NCBI RefSeq assembly: GCF_029873635.1 | Contig: NC_080428.1 | Coordinates: forward strand, 64,827,101 to 64,891,100 | DNA: 64,000 nt | Reading direction: 5' to 3' | Source of the DNA: Malania oleifera | Taxonomy: Eukaryota > Streptophyta > Magnoliopsida > Santalales > Ximeniaceae | In this document: in pieces, positions 33,057-43,770 of the stretch | Layout: every line of letters begins with the position of its first letter | Position numbering within the stretch: the first letter of the stretch is position 1 | Program-made: the position numbers and the translations under genes | The notes under the pieces: model-generated | Told to the model about the DNA's origin: nothing | Databases searched by the model: none | Seen by the model: the letters and a program-made list of their open reading frames with translations, nothing else

Positions 33057-35684
33057 ATGACCCTGTACATGCCATTGTTCAAATCCTGTTCCACCTTGAG
33101 AACACTCTCCCAGCTCCATGCCCACCTCTTGGTCACAGGCCTCCACAGAGATGTACTTGCCTCCACCAAACTCATCGACTCTTATGCCAAAATGGGTACC
33201 CTTGAATCTGCGACAACTGTCTTTGAAAACTTCCCCAGGCCTGATTCTTTCATCTGGGGTGTATTGATCAGGTGCTGTGTGAGGAATGGCTCCTTTGAAC
33301 AAGCCATTTCGCTGTACCATGAGATGCTGCACCGGCAGACCCAGATCAGCAGCTTTGTATTTTCGTCCATTTTAAGAGCTTGTTCTGGTTTTGGTGATTT
33401 GGGTATCGGCGGGGACGTACATGGGAGGATAATTAAATGTGGGGTTGACACCGATGCCATTGTGGGCACATCTCTAGTTCGGATGTATGGAGAGAATGAC
33501 TGCTTAGATGACGCTCGAAAGATATTTGATCAAATGCTGATAAGGGATGTTGTTTCATGGTGTTCAATCATAGCAAGCTATGTTCAGAATGGACGGGCGA
33601 GCGAAGGTTTAGAGATGTTCCATCAGATGGTCTCCGAACGAATCAAACCCGATTCAGTGATAATGCTAAGTGTAATTGAGGCTTGTGCTGAATTGGGCCT
33701 TTTTAGATTAGCAAGGTCAGTTCACGGTTACATAATCAGACATGACCTAGAAAGGCATGGGTCATTGGATAATTCTCTTATTGTGATGTATAGTAAATTT
33801 GGCGACTTGCATGGTGCGGAATGCCTCTTTGAGAGTAGGACTGTCTGGAGTACTCCTTCATGGACGAGTATGATTTTCTGCTACAACCAAAGTGGTTGCT
33901 TCCGAGAAGCACTGAACATTCTTGTAGAGATGCAAGAATCTAAAGTAGAACCCAATTCAGTAACCATGATGGGTATTTTATATTCATGTGCAAGGTTAGG
34001 TAGGCTTAAGGAAGGGAAGTCAGTTCATTGTTTTGTTATCAGAAAAGCTCAAGACCCTGACTTCCAATTTCTTGGGCCAGCACTAATAGATTTTTACGCT
34101 GTTTGTGGAAAACCAGAATACAGCCAGAAAGCATTTGATTCAGTTTCAGACAGAAATATTGTGTTATGGAATGTGCTCATATCTGTTTATGCTAGAAAAA
34201 GGCTGTCAAACGAAGCTTTAGCATTCTTTGCGCAGATGCATGAACAGGGATTTATGCCAGACTCATTCACCATAGCAAGTTCACTCTCAGCTTGTGGAGA
34301 TGTCCATTTTTCTCAGCTTGGAAGTCAGATCCACGGTCATATTGTCAAAACAGGCTTCTTCAATGAGTTTGTCCAGAATTCTCTGATTGATATGTACTCT
34401 AAATGTGGGTTTGTGGATTTGGCATCCATGATATTTGGTGAGATCCCAAACAAAAGCACTATTACATGGAATTCTATGATTTGTGGGTTTTCTCAGAATG
34501 GTAATTCAGTTGAAGCAATCAGTCTGTTTGATCAGATGTACTTCAACTGTGTTGAGATGGACAATGTAACCTTCTTGAGTGCAATTCAAGCTTGTTCACA
34601 TCTCTGTTATCTAGAAAAGGGAAAGTGGGTGCATCACAAGCTCATTACCTTTGGAATAAGAAAGGATTCCCATACTGAGACTGCTCTATGTGATATGTAT
34701 GCTAAGTGTGGAGACCTTCATATGGCCCAAAGAGTATTTGATAGCACGTTAGAAAGGAACGTGGTCTCGTGGAGTGCCATGATAGCTGGTTATGGGATGC
34801 ACGGCCAGACTAATGCTGCCATATCCCTCTTTACTCAAATGCTAGAATCAGGAATAAAACCAAATAATGTGACCTTTCTGAATATTCTATCTGCCTGTAG
34901 TCATACAGGATTAGTGAAAGAAGGGAAATTGTATTTTAACTTAATGGGGGATTTTGGCATTGAACCAAAATCAGAACACTTTGCTTGTATGGTTGACCTT
35001 CTCAGCCGAGCTGGTGATATCAATGGAGCCTATGCAATAATCAGTTCAATGCCGTTCCCTGCAAATGCTAGCATTTGGGGTGCTCTGCTTAATGGGTGTC
35101 GTATCCATCGGAGGATGGACATGATCACTATCATTCAAAGAAAGCTTTTAGATACAAATACAGATGATGCTGGACATTATACTTTATTATCTAATATATA
35201 TGTGGAAGGAGGAAACTTGCATGATTTTGGGAAGGTGAGATCAATGATGAGAAGTATTGGTCTACAGAAAGTCCCTGGTCATAGTACGGTTCAGATTGAT
35301 ACAAAATTTTACAGATTTGAGGCAGGAGATACATCTCATAATCAAACCAAGGAAATTTACAGATTTTTGGAAAATTTTCTAAGTTTTGCTCAAGAACTAG
35401 GTTACAATGCAGAGGGCTATAGTTGTACAATCGATACGTGTGAATTTTTTCCCAAGAGAAATGACGTCATGAATCACAGTGAAAAGCTCGCAATTGCCTT
35501 TGGAATTATAAATACCAGTCCAAGAACTACACTGCACATCTCAAAAAACCTTCGTATCTGTAGTGATTGCCATTCCTTCACAAAAATTGTGTCTAGAATC
35601 ACAGGCAGACAGATCATTATGAGAGATTTAAATCGGTTTCATCATTTCATTGATGGGAGTTGCTCTTGTAGAGATTACTGGTAA
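33057..35684 (+). CDS. DYW-class PLS pentatricopeptide repeat protein, organellar RNA editing factor type, 875 aa
   Basis: An intron-less ORF with tandem P, L and S pentatricopeptide repeats from about residue 30 to 670, recognisable by recurring LIDMYSKCG-, WNSMICGFSQNG- and FLNILSACSHTG-type words. The E region covers about residues 675-780 with the PG box (VPGHSTVQID) at about 739. The DYW domain occupies the C-terminus, with HSEKLA at about 807-812, CSDCH at about 835-839 and the terminal CSCRDYW. These are the zinc-binding residues of the DYW cytidine-deaminase fold, so the protein could edit C to U in organellar transcripts by itself. The start MTLYMPLFKSC and the whole order resemble At1g69350, predicted mitochondrial. 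As I recall, that Arabidopsis protein is about 790 aa and lacks a complete DYW domain. The RNA target is unknown. Family membership is certain; orthology is inferred from recall. Confidence 0.95.
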   Translation: MTLYMPLFKSCSTLRTLSQLHAHLLVTGLHRDVLASTKLIDSYAKMGTLESATTVFENFPRPDSFIWGVLIRCCVRNGSFEQAISLYHEMLHRQTQISSFVFSSILRACSGFGDLGIGGDVHGRIIKCGVDTDAIVGTSLVRMYGENDCLDDARKIFDQMLIRDVVSWCSIIASYVQNGRASEGLEMFHQMVSERIKPDSVIMLSVIEACAELGLFRLARSVHGYIIRHDLERHGSLDNSLIVMYSKFGDLHGAECLFESRTVWSTPSWTSMIFCYNQSGCFREALNILVEMQESKVEPNSVTMMGILYSCARLGRLKEGKSVHCFVIRKAQDPDFQFLGPALIDFYAVCGKPEYSQKAFDSVSDRNIVLWNVLISVYARKRLSNEALAFFAQMHEQGFMPDSFTIASSLSACGDVHFSQLGSQIHGHIVKTGFFNEFVQNSLIDMYSKCGFVDLASMIFGEIPNKSTITWNSMICGFSQNGNSVEAISLFDQMYFNCVEMDNVTFLSAIQACSHLCYLEKGKWVHHKLITFGIRKDSHTETALCDMYAKCGDLHMAQRVFDSTLERNVVSWSAMIAGYGMHGQTNAAISLFTQMLESGIKPNNVTFLNILSACSHTGLVKEGKLYFNLMGDFGIEPKSEHFACMVDLLSRAGDINGAYAIISSMPFPANASIWGALLNGCRIHRRMDMITIIQRKLLDTNTDDAGHYTLLSNIYVEGGNLHDFGKVRSMMRSIGLQKVPGHSTVQIDTKFYRFEAGDTSHNQTKEIYRFLENFLSFAQELGYNAEGYSCTIDTCEFFPKRNDVMNHSEKLAIAFGIINTSPRTTLHISKNLRICSDCHSFTKIVSRITGRQIIMRDLNRFHHFIDGSCSCRDYW

Positions 35685-38463
35685 GTGCTTATGTCACACG
35701 CGCAAGCAAAACAAGGAGGGAAATAGGCAAATCGGATGCCGAGTTCACTGTATTATTGAATAACTACTGGGTTGGTAGAAGAACAGAATTAATGAATAGT
35801 TTCAGGCCATGACAGTGAATGCTATATGCACTCTGCTGGTCAACCAAGCATACAAGAGATTCAACGCCCTGTTTATCAATGACTGCCCAGCATTACATGC
35901 CCACTAAAGCATGTATTTTATGGAACCTTAAAAAAGCTTCTATTTAAACCAAAGGATAATTTTAGCCAAATGACATGGTACAATCAGAAGCAGCTCATTG
36001 TGCATTAAGAGACTGCAGAGGATATGAATCTCTACGTTGCTGGGTTCTGGCACTATGTGCTTTTGTCCCATTTGAAAGCAAGCAATGGATAGAACTGCTG
36101 CCTTTTGATTGCTGTGACTTGCAGAAGATTGCCAGATGGTTCTTTAACTTGCACTTTGCATGGGATTACGTGGAGAATGAGGAGACCTTCTCTATGTTAC
36201 TGGTGTAAAGTACTGAATTCTTCAGGTGAGTTCTGTTATAGGGGGAAAGAGAGGCCCAAAAGTGCATCCTGAAGGGGATTCAATTACTTAATTGGTGAGC
36301 AAAAAGGAAATTTAAGAAGAGCTATCCTTCAACACCTACCAATGAACCCAAGGATTGGTTGTAACCCAATCAATTATGTGCGGCAATTGCTTTGGATGTG
36401 TAGGTCTTTCTTCCCGCCACACCTCCAAGTCCAGACTAAAGAAAAGGTTTTTTGGGCGCTTCTGAGATCTTTGAAACTTGAGTTTATCAGGGGACAGTGC
36501 ATAAAAGCAAGGAATAGGTCTAACACACTGAAATTATGTGTCCCCTGCCCCTTCTCTGTCTTGAGTCTTGACAAAGATGATTGCAGAATCCCCTTTGATG
36601 GAATGAGAACTGTTATAGAATGTGTATTCACTCTTGATGCAGACGACAAGGCTCACTGAAAGAATGAGCTCCTTGAAGGACGTTAATATGCCAGAAGCAA
36701 GCAGTTCTATTTCAGAATTCGAATAGCCAATCTTTCTTAAAGAAAGAAATGCTGTTGTTGTAGGCAAAATTGGAATCATAGCCACTGATCTTCTCCACTC
36801 TTTGACAGAAGATTGCTGATGCTTTTGAATCCCCATCCCAGGAGGAATGGAATATGATGATCCCAAGCTAAACTTGCAGAATTCTTTTGTTGTCTTTTCA
36901 ATTCTCTTAAGTTGCAATTTTTCTTCCTCTTCATCTCTTTATTTACATCAATACTTCTGAGTTGTTACCTGTATTTCTCCTTTTCTCTTTATATACATCC
37001 GATGTATATTTTTACCAAACATTTGTTATTCATACAATAAGAAACAAAGATAACTGAAATATTGTTGACATTTGTTGCATGTGTTAACTGAAATATTGTT
37101 GACATTTGTTGCATGTGTAATTGCTTATTTCATTCTTCCACGGAAGCACTCTATTTATATACCTTTGGATCCAGATCTTTTTTTCTCGTGCAAACTTCTA
37201 CTTTTAGGGCGCCATTGTCTGGTGATCGTAATAGCTGTCAACTGCAAGTGCTAAAATTCAATCATGAGAGGGGCCACTAAATGCAAAAATGCTGGATGTG
37301 AGAAACAAACCCTGATCATACTCATCTAACACCAGTTGGAAAGACCAAAACAAGTTAATGGCCTTAATTCTCATCTGATTTTTGCCACTTAATCCTGCAT
37401 GAGATCCTCTATGTATTCATGCTACTAGCTCATCATGGTTAGTATTCTATAATTAACCGATAAATACCAAATTTTCCGATGAAGACACACGTTTGGTATC
37501 TTGCTGCAGGAGCCTTTCTCAGTTATCATTCAAAATCTAAGTTCTGTAAGTGAACTTCCTTTCAATCATTAGAAACTTGGGTTATAAATTACAAAATTGG
37601 ACCATGTCTACAAGGGATACATAATATAACCATGGTCCTTACCTTTCATAAACATAATTCATACCTGAAAAGACATCGTCTTTTGTCTTCCTATGGGAAA
37701 AAAAAAAAACAACTACTATATCCCCCTTAAAGCTTGATGCCTGGTTTTTTTTTGAGGACAATGATATATGACCAAAGAAACTGGAAACTGGTTCCTTGAG
37801 AAAACCCAGATCCTTTGGTCCATACAAAAATATTAGAAGTCCACGCATTTTTGCATCATCCACACTGCAAGTCATTCAGCCCATATGCCATCTTTACATG
37901 TATTAATTCATCATCTCATTTATAAAGCCATGGCCTCTGAGCATCCTTAGATCATAACCTCCCCTCTTGCACTGTGGATAAACATTGATGAAATTGCAGC
38001 ATAGCTTAAATCTTCATCATACTTGAAGACATCCACGAAAACCTAGAAATTAATAAGCTGAACCAAAATGCATTGAGATCACAGCAAAGAATCTTTTGTT
38101 TGGAATATGACACCAAGCAGATGTCCGCAGCCTCATTTTCTTCAACTGGGTATTTACCCTCTGACAGATCCATGACAAGAATTCCATTGATGAAGTCATC
38201 ATCTGTCTAACATAGACATATCAAGCACCCCAGAGCAACTTATCTGAACTATTGATGAGCCTCAAGACGAAAGAAAGCCTGCCCACAAGGCCATGAGCAA
38301 GAATTCCACATCAGTCTAATGTATCATGGCATGGCAGACCTGCATCTTAATGATCATTTATAGAAACTCCTTGATCATCCTTTGCAATAGCCAAAACCAG
38401 GGAAGCATTTTAGGTGCCATTACAAGTCATTATAGCTACGCTCTGAAGTATATATATACATTT
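35685..38463. other. Convergent intergenic region between the two PPR genes
   Basis: This 2.8-kb region receives the 3' ends of both PPR genes. Open frames of 77-127 codons at 35975-36917 on both strands overlap one another and show no recognisable domain, so I treat them as chance or UTR. A perfect 34-bp tandem duplication lies at 37051-37118. Otherwise nothing is seen. Confidence 0.5.
37051..37118. repeat. Perfect 34-bp tandem duplication
   Basis: Two identical adjacent 34-bp copies at 37051-37084 and 37085-37118, each starting TAACTGAAATATTG and ending GCATGTGT. Perfect identity suggests a recent event or an assembly duplication. It is in the PPR intergenic region. Confidence 0.95.
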
Positions 38464-40599
38464 TTATGCAAGCGATGCCAATCTCAGGGAAGAAGATTCA
38501 TCATGGATATCTGGTCCCACTAGACTACTCCCAGGAGACTTGCTCAGTCCTCGCTTCTTCATCAACTGCCTCACTTGATTAGCCTGGTTCCATCTTCCAT
38601 CTGAAGCATATAAGTTTGACATGAGCACATAGTAACAAGCTTGATCAGGATGCAACTCTAGCAGTCTCTTGACTGCCACCTCACCGAGGTCAAACCTTGA
38701 ATAGAGTCTGCATCCATGGAGAAAAGCACCAAATAAACTAACATCTGGTAGAACCGGCATTTTCTCAATAAAATCCAAGGCTTCTTCAAGCCTTCCAGAA
38801 CGAGCTAACAGATCAACCATACATGCATAATGCTTCATTGAAGGCACAAAGTTGTAGTCCTGACACATTAAATTAAAACACTGCCAACCCTCCCCAACCA
38901 TCCCAGTATGGCTACAGGCTGATAAAATGGCTGTAAATATTACTTCATTAGGCTCCAAATCTTCTTTCAACATATCACTAAAAAGTGCGAGTGACTCACA
39001 ACTATCCCCATGCACTCCATAACCACGAATCATTGCACTCCAAGTAATCACGTTCTTGTCCCCCATTTGATCAAAAATTCTACGGGCAGATTTTGCATCC
39101 CCACATTTGGCGTACAGGTTCAGAAATGCAGTGCCAACATAGACATTAGATAATAATAGACCCTCTTTTATAGAGTAGGCCTGAAGAGAAGAACCAAATT
39201 GGAGAGCACCAAGAGCAGCAGAAGCTGTAAGGACACTCACTATTGTAATTGCATCAGGTAAGACAGATTCCAACCTCATCTGATGATATAGCTTCAGGGC
39301 TTCATATGCAGAACCATTTTGGGAATACCCAGAAATAATTGAATTCCAAGAAACCACGTCTCTGTCTGAAAATGTCTCGAATAAATAACGAGCATCACCA
39401 ATCATATGGAACTTTGCGTACATATCAACAAGAGCATTTTTCACTATAGCATCTTCCAGCCCAAGCTTAATACCAAGACTGTGAGTTGACTGACCCAAAT
39501 TCAAACTGTGCGACTGTGCACACGCTGAAAGCACGCTTGCTGCAGTCACAGAATTGGGTAAGAGGCCCATTGGTCTCTTATCTGTAAACAACTTCAAAGC
39601 CTCGTAAGGTAAGCCACTCTGACTGTACCCAACAACCATTGCCGTCCAGGAGACAACATCAACAATAGAAAACTCATCAAATATGGAACGAGCATCTCTA
39701 ATGGCTTTACACTTGACATACATGTCCAGGACAGCAGTCACCAAAAAAGAATTAAGACCAATCCCACTTTTAATCACATACCCATGAATCCACCTTCCTT
39801 GATGTAGAGCTCCCAACTTTGTACAAGCTGTGACTATGCTCCCCAAGGTAAATTGGTTGACTTCAACCGTCCATTCTCTCATCCGGTTAAACAAAATCAA
39901 CCCTTCTTCTGCACAATCATTCTGCGCATACCCGGCAATCATCGAGGTGCAAGAAACAACATTTTTCTCAGGAATTTCATCAAACAGATGGCGGGAACAA
40001 TCAATCTCTCCGCACTTGGCATACATGTCTACAAGACCCGTCAACACAAAACTATCAGGACTCCCAACCTTAACAACTTGGCAATGTACCTTCCTTCCTT
40101 CATCAAAATCCCGCAACTCACTACACGCCTTCAATACAATCGAGAAAACAACGTTGTCATGCTCTCCGATACATTCCCTCATGCGGATATAGACCCGGAT
40201 AATTTCCTGATACAAATCATTCATGAAGTACCATCTAATCATCACCTTCCAGGAATAGAAGTCGGGGTTCTGGATTCGATCGAACACCGAACGGGCAATT
40301 TCAATGTGCCCATAAAGACCATACAAGCTGACCAATTTGGTCTCGCATAGAAGGTCGCCGGTAAAGCCATGGACGATGAACAAGCCATGAATTTTCTTGA
40401 GGGAAACGATGTTTCTGCAGATACCCAAAAGAGCAAAACAGAGGTTCGAAGAGGCGGACTGAAGCGAAGCTATGGTTTGATCGAATTGGAGGTAGTCTGG
40501 ATGATATTGATCGGTTGTGACTGTGAGAGCCCTCCACTGAAGTTGAGGTTTCCTGAAGAAAGGAACGTGTCTGTGCAAGGGAGAGAGCAGTTTCATCAT
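38464..40599 (-). CDS. E-class PLS pentatricopeptide repeat protein, At2g03380-like, 711 aa
   Basis: An intron-less minus-strand ORF. A basic, Ser/Arg-containing N-terminus (MMKLLSPLHRHVPFFRK) suggests an organellar, probably mitochondrial, transit peptide. PLS repeats run from about residue 55 to 600, with words such as LVDMYAKCGEID, SMIAGYAQND and AILSACSHTGM. E1/E2 motifs cover about 610-695 (FGAFLHGCRLYSRFDLGEVA, YYVLMSNLYASDGRWNQA). There is no DYW domain; the chain ends in RLASLA, as I recall the Arabidopsis protein At2g03380 also does. E-class proteins bind organellar RNA and often recruit a DYW partner in trans for C-to-U editing. The second of two adjacent ATGs could equally be the start. 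The target RNA is unknown. Confidence 0.95.
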   Translation of the reverse strand: MMKLLSPLHRHVPFFRKPQLQWRALTVTTDQYHPDYLQFDQTIASLQSASSNLCFALLGICRNIVSLKKIHGLFIVHGFTGDLLCETKLVSLYGLYGHIEIARSVFDRIQNPDFYSWKVMIRWYFMNDLYQEIIRVYIRMRECIGEHDNVVFSIVLKACSELRDFDEGRKVHCQVVKVGSPDSFVLTGLVDMYAKCGEIDCSRHLFDEIPEKNVVSCTSMIAGYAQNDCAEEGLILFNRMREWTVEVNQFTLGSIVTACTKLGALHQGRWIHGYVIKSGIGLNSFLVTAVLDMYVKCKAIRDARSIFDEFSIVDVVSWTAMVVGYSQSGLPYEALKLFTDKRPMGLLPNSVTAASVLSACAQSHSLNLGQSTHSLGIKLGLEDAIVKNALVDMYAKFHMIGDARYLFETFSDRDVVSWNSIISGYSQNGSAYEALKLYHQMRLESVLPDAITIVSVLTASAALGALQFGSSLQAYSIKEGLLLSNVYVGTAFLNLYAKCGDAKSARRIFDQMGDKNVITWSAMIRGYGVHGDSCESLALFSDMLKEDLEPNEVIFTAILSACSHTGMVGEGWQCFNLMCQDYNFVPSMKHYACMVDLLARSGRLEEALDFIEKMPVLPDVSLFGAFLHGCRLYSRFDLGEVAVKRLLELHPDQACYYVLMSNLYASDGRWNQANQVRQLMKKRGLSKSPGSSLVGPDIHDESSSLRLASLA

Positions 40600-41822
40600 C
40601 GTTCGCTCATCGGAGCCTGGATTTGCCTTTCAAGAAGAGAAGCAAAAGCACAATCAGTCCCGCCATTTTTCGCCGGAGCATATGAAAATTGAAATGGGCG
40701 GTGAAACATATCCAGCGAATCCAGCCAATGGGCAATGAACTCCTTGATTTTCAATTTTTAGGGAGTTAGACTAAATTTGTGATCACAAGTAATATAAATT
40801 AATTGGATTTCTTGATGTTAATTAAAGAAAGATGATCGAGGGCTGTGTCACTGTCCGAAATTGCGAAATTAAAAATTAAAAAATTAAAAAAAAAAATTAG
40901 GATCAAATAATCTGTTTGAGTAATTGAAAAATATGATTAAAATAATAAAAATGCAAAAAAAATTAAAAATAAAAACAAAAGTTAAGATCAGTAATTGAAA
41001 AATATGATTAAAATAATAAAAATACAAAAGAGTGTAAATTTATAAAATATAATAAAATTTTCAGTAACATTAAAAAGGGTACAAAATTGAAAGTAATGAT
41101 AAAACTTTAGACAACCATAATTCAATTAATCAATTGATATTTTATTTATAAAATTATAGCACCAAATTATTTAAATTAATAAGTTTATTAATGGAATTAA
41201 TCTAAAGTGGATAAAACATAAGTATTTTTTTAAAAAAAATGTCAAGGGCTAAAACTTGATAGTTACATACAGTAATTTTACAGTAATATTAAACTACTTA
41301 TGAACTTTTTTAAATTTTCATTCTAAAATTTTTCATGATTGATCTATGCTTAAATTATTTAAAAAAAGAAATTTTATAAATTCTAAAGCTTAATTAGATT
41401 AATAAAGTAGGAAGTATCTTGAATTTTGATGCCCCATTCAAATACATTAGATTTATTTCTATGTTTAAAATACTTAAAAATTATTTAAGGCTTCACTAAA
41501 AAAAATTCTCCCATAATATTCATTTTACATAAACGATTTTAGATTAAATAACATGTTTGATTCGTAAAAGAAAATAATAGATAAATAATTAAATTAAATT
41601 TTTAAAAATTGTTAAAATTTTATTCGGCCCAAATGTTGTGGGGTGCTTCTCCTCAATGTAAAATAAAGAAAAATAAATTGCATTTTTTGTCCTAAAATTT
41701 AATATACATTTATGTTTCGAATTAGAGTTTAGTAAACAATTTGAAGGATTTTTAAGACTATTACATTTTGTATGTTTTTGTTATATTACATATTTATTCT
41801 TAAAATAAGTATTTTGTGAATT
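40600..41822. other. Promoter side of the E-class PPR gene and AT-rich intergenic DNA
   Basis: The first 150 bases upstream of the PPR start are of normal base composition and likely hold its promoter and 5' UTR. Beyond that the DNA is very AT-rich. A direct repeat of about 39 bases (GTAATTGAAAAATATGATTA...) occurs at 40920-40958 and 40991-41029. No gene seen. Confidence 0.5.
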
Positions 41823-42024
41823 GTCTGAGGCAACTCAAGTGGTAAGAGCGATTTGTAACTTTGGTAACCCTAAGGTCACAAGTTCGATTCCCTCTTAAGG
41901 CATTACGTCAATGAATTGCCAGAGATGCATCAATGGGATGTTCACCTCCTTGAATTTGGTATTGCACTACAGTGCCCAAAGTAATACAATGGTGGCTCAA
42001 GTCCCGAAATTATATATATAAACA
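41823..42024 (+). mobile_element. tRNA-derived SINE with degenerate target duplication
   Basis: Polymerase III internal promoter: an A-box-like GTGGTAAGAGCG near 41840 and a B box AGTTCGATTCCC near 41880. The remaining 130 bases are a tRNA-unrelated body ending in an AT-rich tail. The flanks TATTTTGTGAATT (41810-41822) and TATTCTGTAAATT (42025-42037) form a 13-bp target duplication with two mismatches, which fixes the ends. Family not named. Confidence 0.75.
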
Positions 42025-42129
42025 TATTCTGTAAATTAAACATAATTTAAAAGTTATAAAAAAAGAAAATGTGAGTATCAATCCTACAATCCGCCTAAGA
42101 TGGTAAATAAAATAATTATTAAGAGAGAG

Positions 42130-42510
42130 AGGGGACATATGGGATGGAAATGGGAAAGGACAGAGTGGCGGAGGTGGTCAGCACAGCAGTGGCGGTACTT
42201 GTACTAGTACTGAGAGTGGGGTGCTGAAATCTGATTGGATGAAATTCAACTAATAATATATACATATATAAATAATCCTAAGTCCGACCGGCCGACCAGC
42301 CTCCCTCTCTCTCACTTCGTACAACCCGAATCAAACGGAGATACCGACACGAAGGCTTAAGCAGATTTGCGGCAGCGGTTCAATCCCCTCCCTTTGTCGG
42401 GTTTCTGCGTCCCCTCACGCGCCCTGCCTCCCGCGTGGAGCGTCTCCTCCTCTCCCTCCACATTACAGCCCTTCGTTTATTGCAATCTTCAGTCTTTGAT
42501 CGTCAAAAAG
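42130..42510 (+). promoter_or_regulatory. GC-rich promoter and 5' UTR-like island without a coding sequence
   Basis: In otherwise AT-rich DNA this 380-base island has high GC. A TATATAAATA box at about 42265-42274 is followed about 30 bases later by a pyrimidine-rich leader (CCTCCCTCTCTCTCACTTCG at about 42301-42320) and then by GC-rich, C/T-rich sequence to about 42510. This is the look of a plant core promoter plus first non-coding exon. No long open frame starts in it, and the next 4.7 kb on this strand has no recognisable coding exon. It could drive a long non-coding RNA or be the orphaned start of a lost gene. Confidence 0.4.
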
Positions 42511-43124
42511 TAGGGCGAAGCACACTTGCCTTCTCTTTGTTAAATAAATAAATATTTTTAAACTTTTTTTGTTTTTGAATTTTAAATTTTTATAAAATTT
42601 TAAAATCTCCCAATGGATCTTCATATTTCTAATATAATTTACATATATATATATATATATATATATTTTTCATATTCATGTTATTGATGTTAAAAATCGA
42701 ATTTAATCTCTACATTTACAATTTGTAAAGATGGTTTGTAACTAAAAGGAAAAAAGAAAGTTTGAGAGACTTGTGGCCTTCACCGCCCTTTTCTGATAAT
42801 ATTCGGATAAAGTATAGCTAATCATAATTATAGTATAGAATATCTTATCTTAAGAATACCATACAAAATCTTATTCTATTGATGAAATATCTGTATAAGT
42901 ATCTTCAACTTAAAAAGATGTTATAAGAGTTTACTCATTTATTTTTCCTTACTGAAGTCTTTTATTAATCTTCTTGAATCATCCTAGAGTTACATGTGTC
43001 AAGGTACGCTTTCATTTTCTTTTCATATTTTATACACCTTGAGTTGCTCCCCACTCCCGGGTGTTATAAAGCATTTTTAGGTTTCAAAGTATTATTTTTT
43101 TCACATTATTTTTTGCTCAGTTGT
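42511..43124. other. AT-rich stretch without recognised features
   Basis: It contains an (AT)n microsatellite at about 42640-42666. No open frame, RNA gene or element end is seen. Confidence 0.5.
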
Positions 43125-43770
43125 TGATTATGAGTGGCACATCAATTATAAGTCAATCTCATTTGTTATTTATATGATCACAGCTTGTTTGCTCATTTAT
43201 GAGCATGACTCGTTAATATATCATGAACATGACTCATCTATCAACTATGAGTACAACTTATTTGTCCATTATGTTAAGAGTTCATATGTTACTTAGCATA
43301 GCACATTTCTTAATTATGAATAGAGAGCTTATATATTTGTCATTAATATAGGTAGAGCCAATATGTTATTTACGAATATGAGCTCATCAATTATTATGAA
43401 CTTACACTATCTATTAATTATGAGTAGAATTCATTTATAAATGTATGAGTAGCGCTCAATTGTCATTAATATGAGTAGAGTTCATTTGTCATTTATGAGC
43501 ATAACTCATCTATCAATTTATGATCATAACTCAAATGTGAATTTACGAGTAGAATTTATTTGTCATTAATGACTACAATTCATCTGTAACCTTTTTATGA
43601 GAAAAGTTCATCTGCCATTTTTCATATGAGCAAAGCTCATTTTTTTAATTTATAGGCAAGTTACCATTTGTCAGCTTATAAACAAAGTCATTATGAATAT
43701 AACTCATTTGTCAATTATGAGCAGAAGTTATCGTCAATCTATGGGCATTTCTCATTTGTTATTTAATATG
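43125..43770. repeat. Degenerate minisatellite, 24-29 bp units with an internal dyad
   Basis: About two dozen imperfect units with the consensus CTCATTTGTCATTWATGAGYA follow each other for 645 bases. Each unit carries the dyad TGAG-n5-CTCA (for example TGAGCATAACTCA), so every copy can pair with itself or its neighbours. Unit length varies from 24 to 29 bases. There is no coding sense. Confidence 0.8.

Noticed and set aside
35975-36917. Open frames of 77, 105 and 127 codons on both strands
   Set aside because: They overlap on opposite strands, lack a recognisable domain or splice partners, and lie where the PPR 3' UTR is expected.
41838-41895. Possible tRNA gene with A and B boxes
   Set aside because: No cloverleaf or acceptor stem forms, and the segment is the head of a 200-bp SINE with target duplication.
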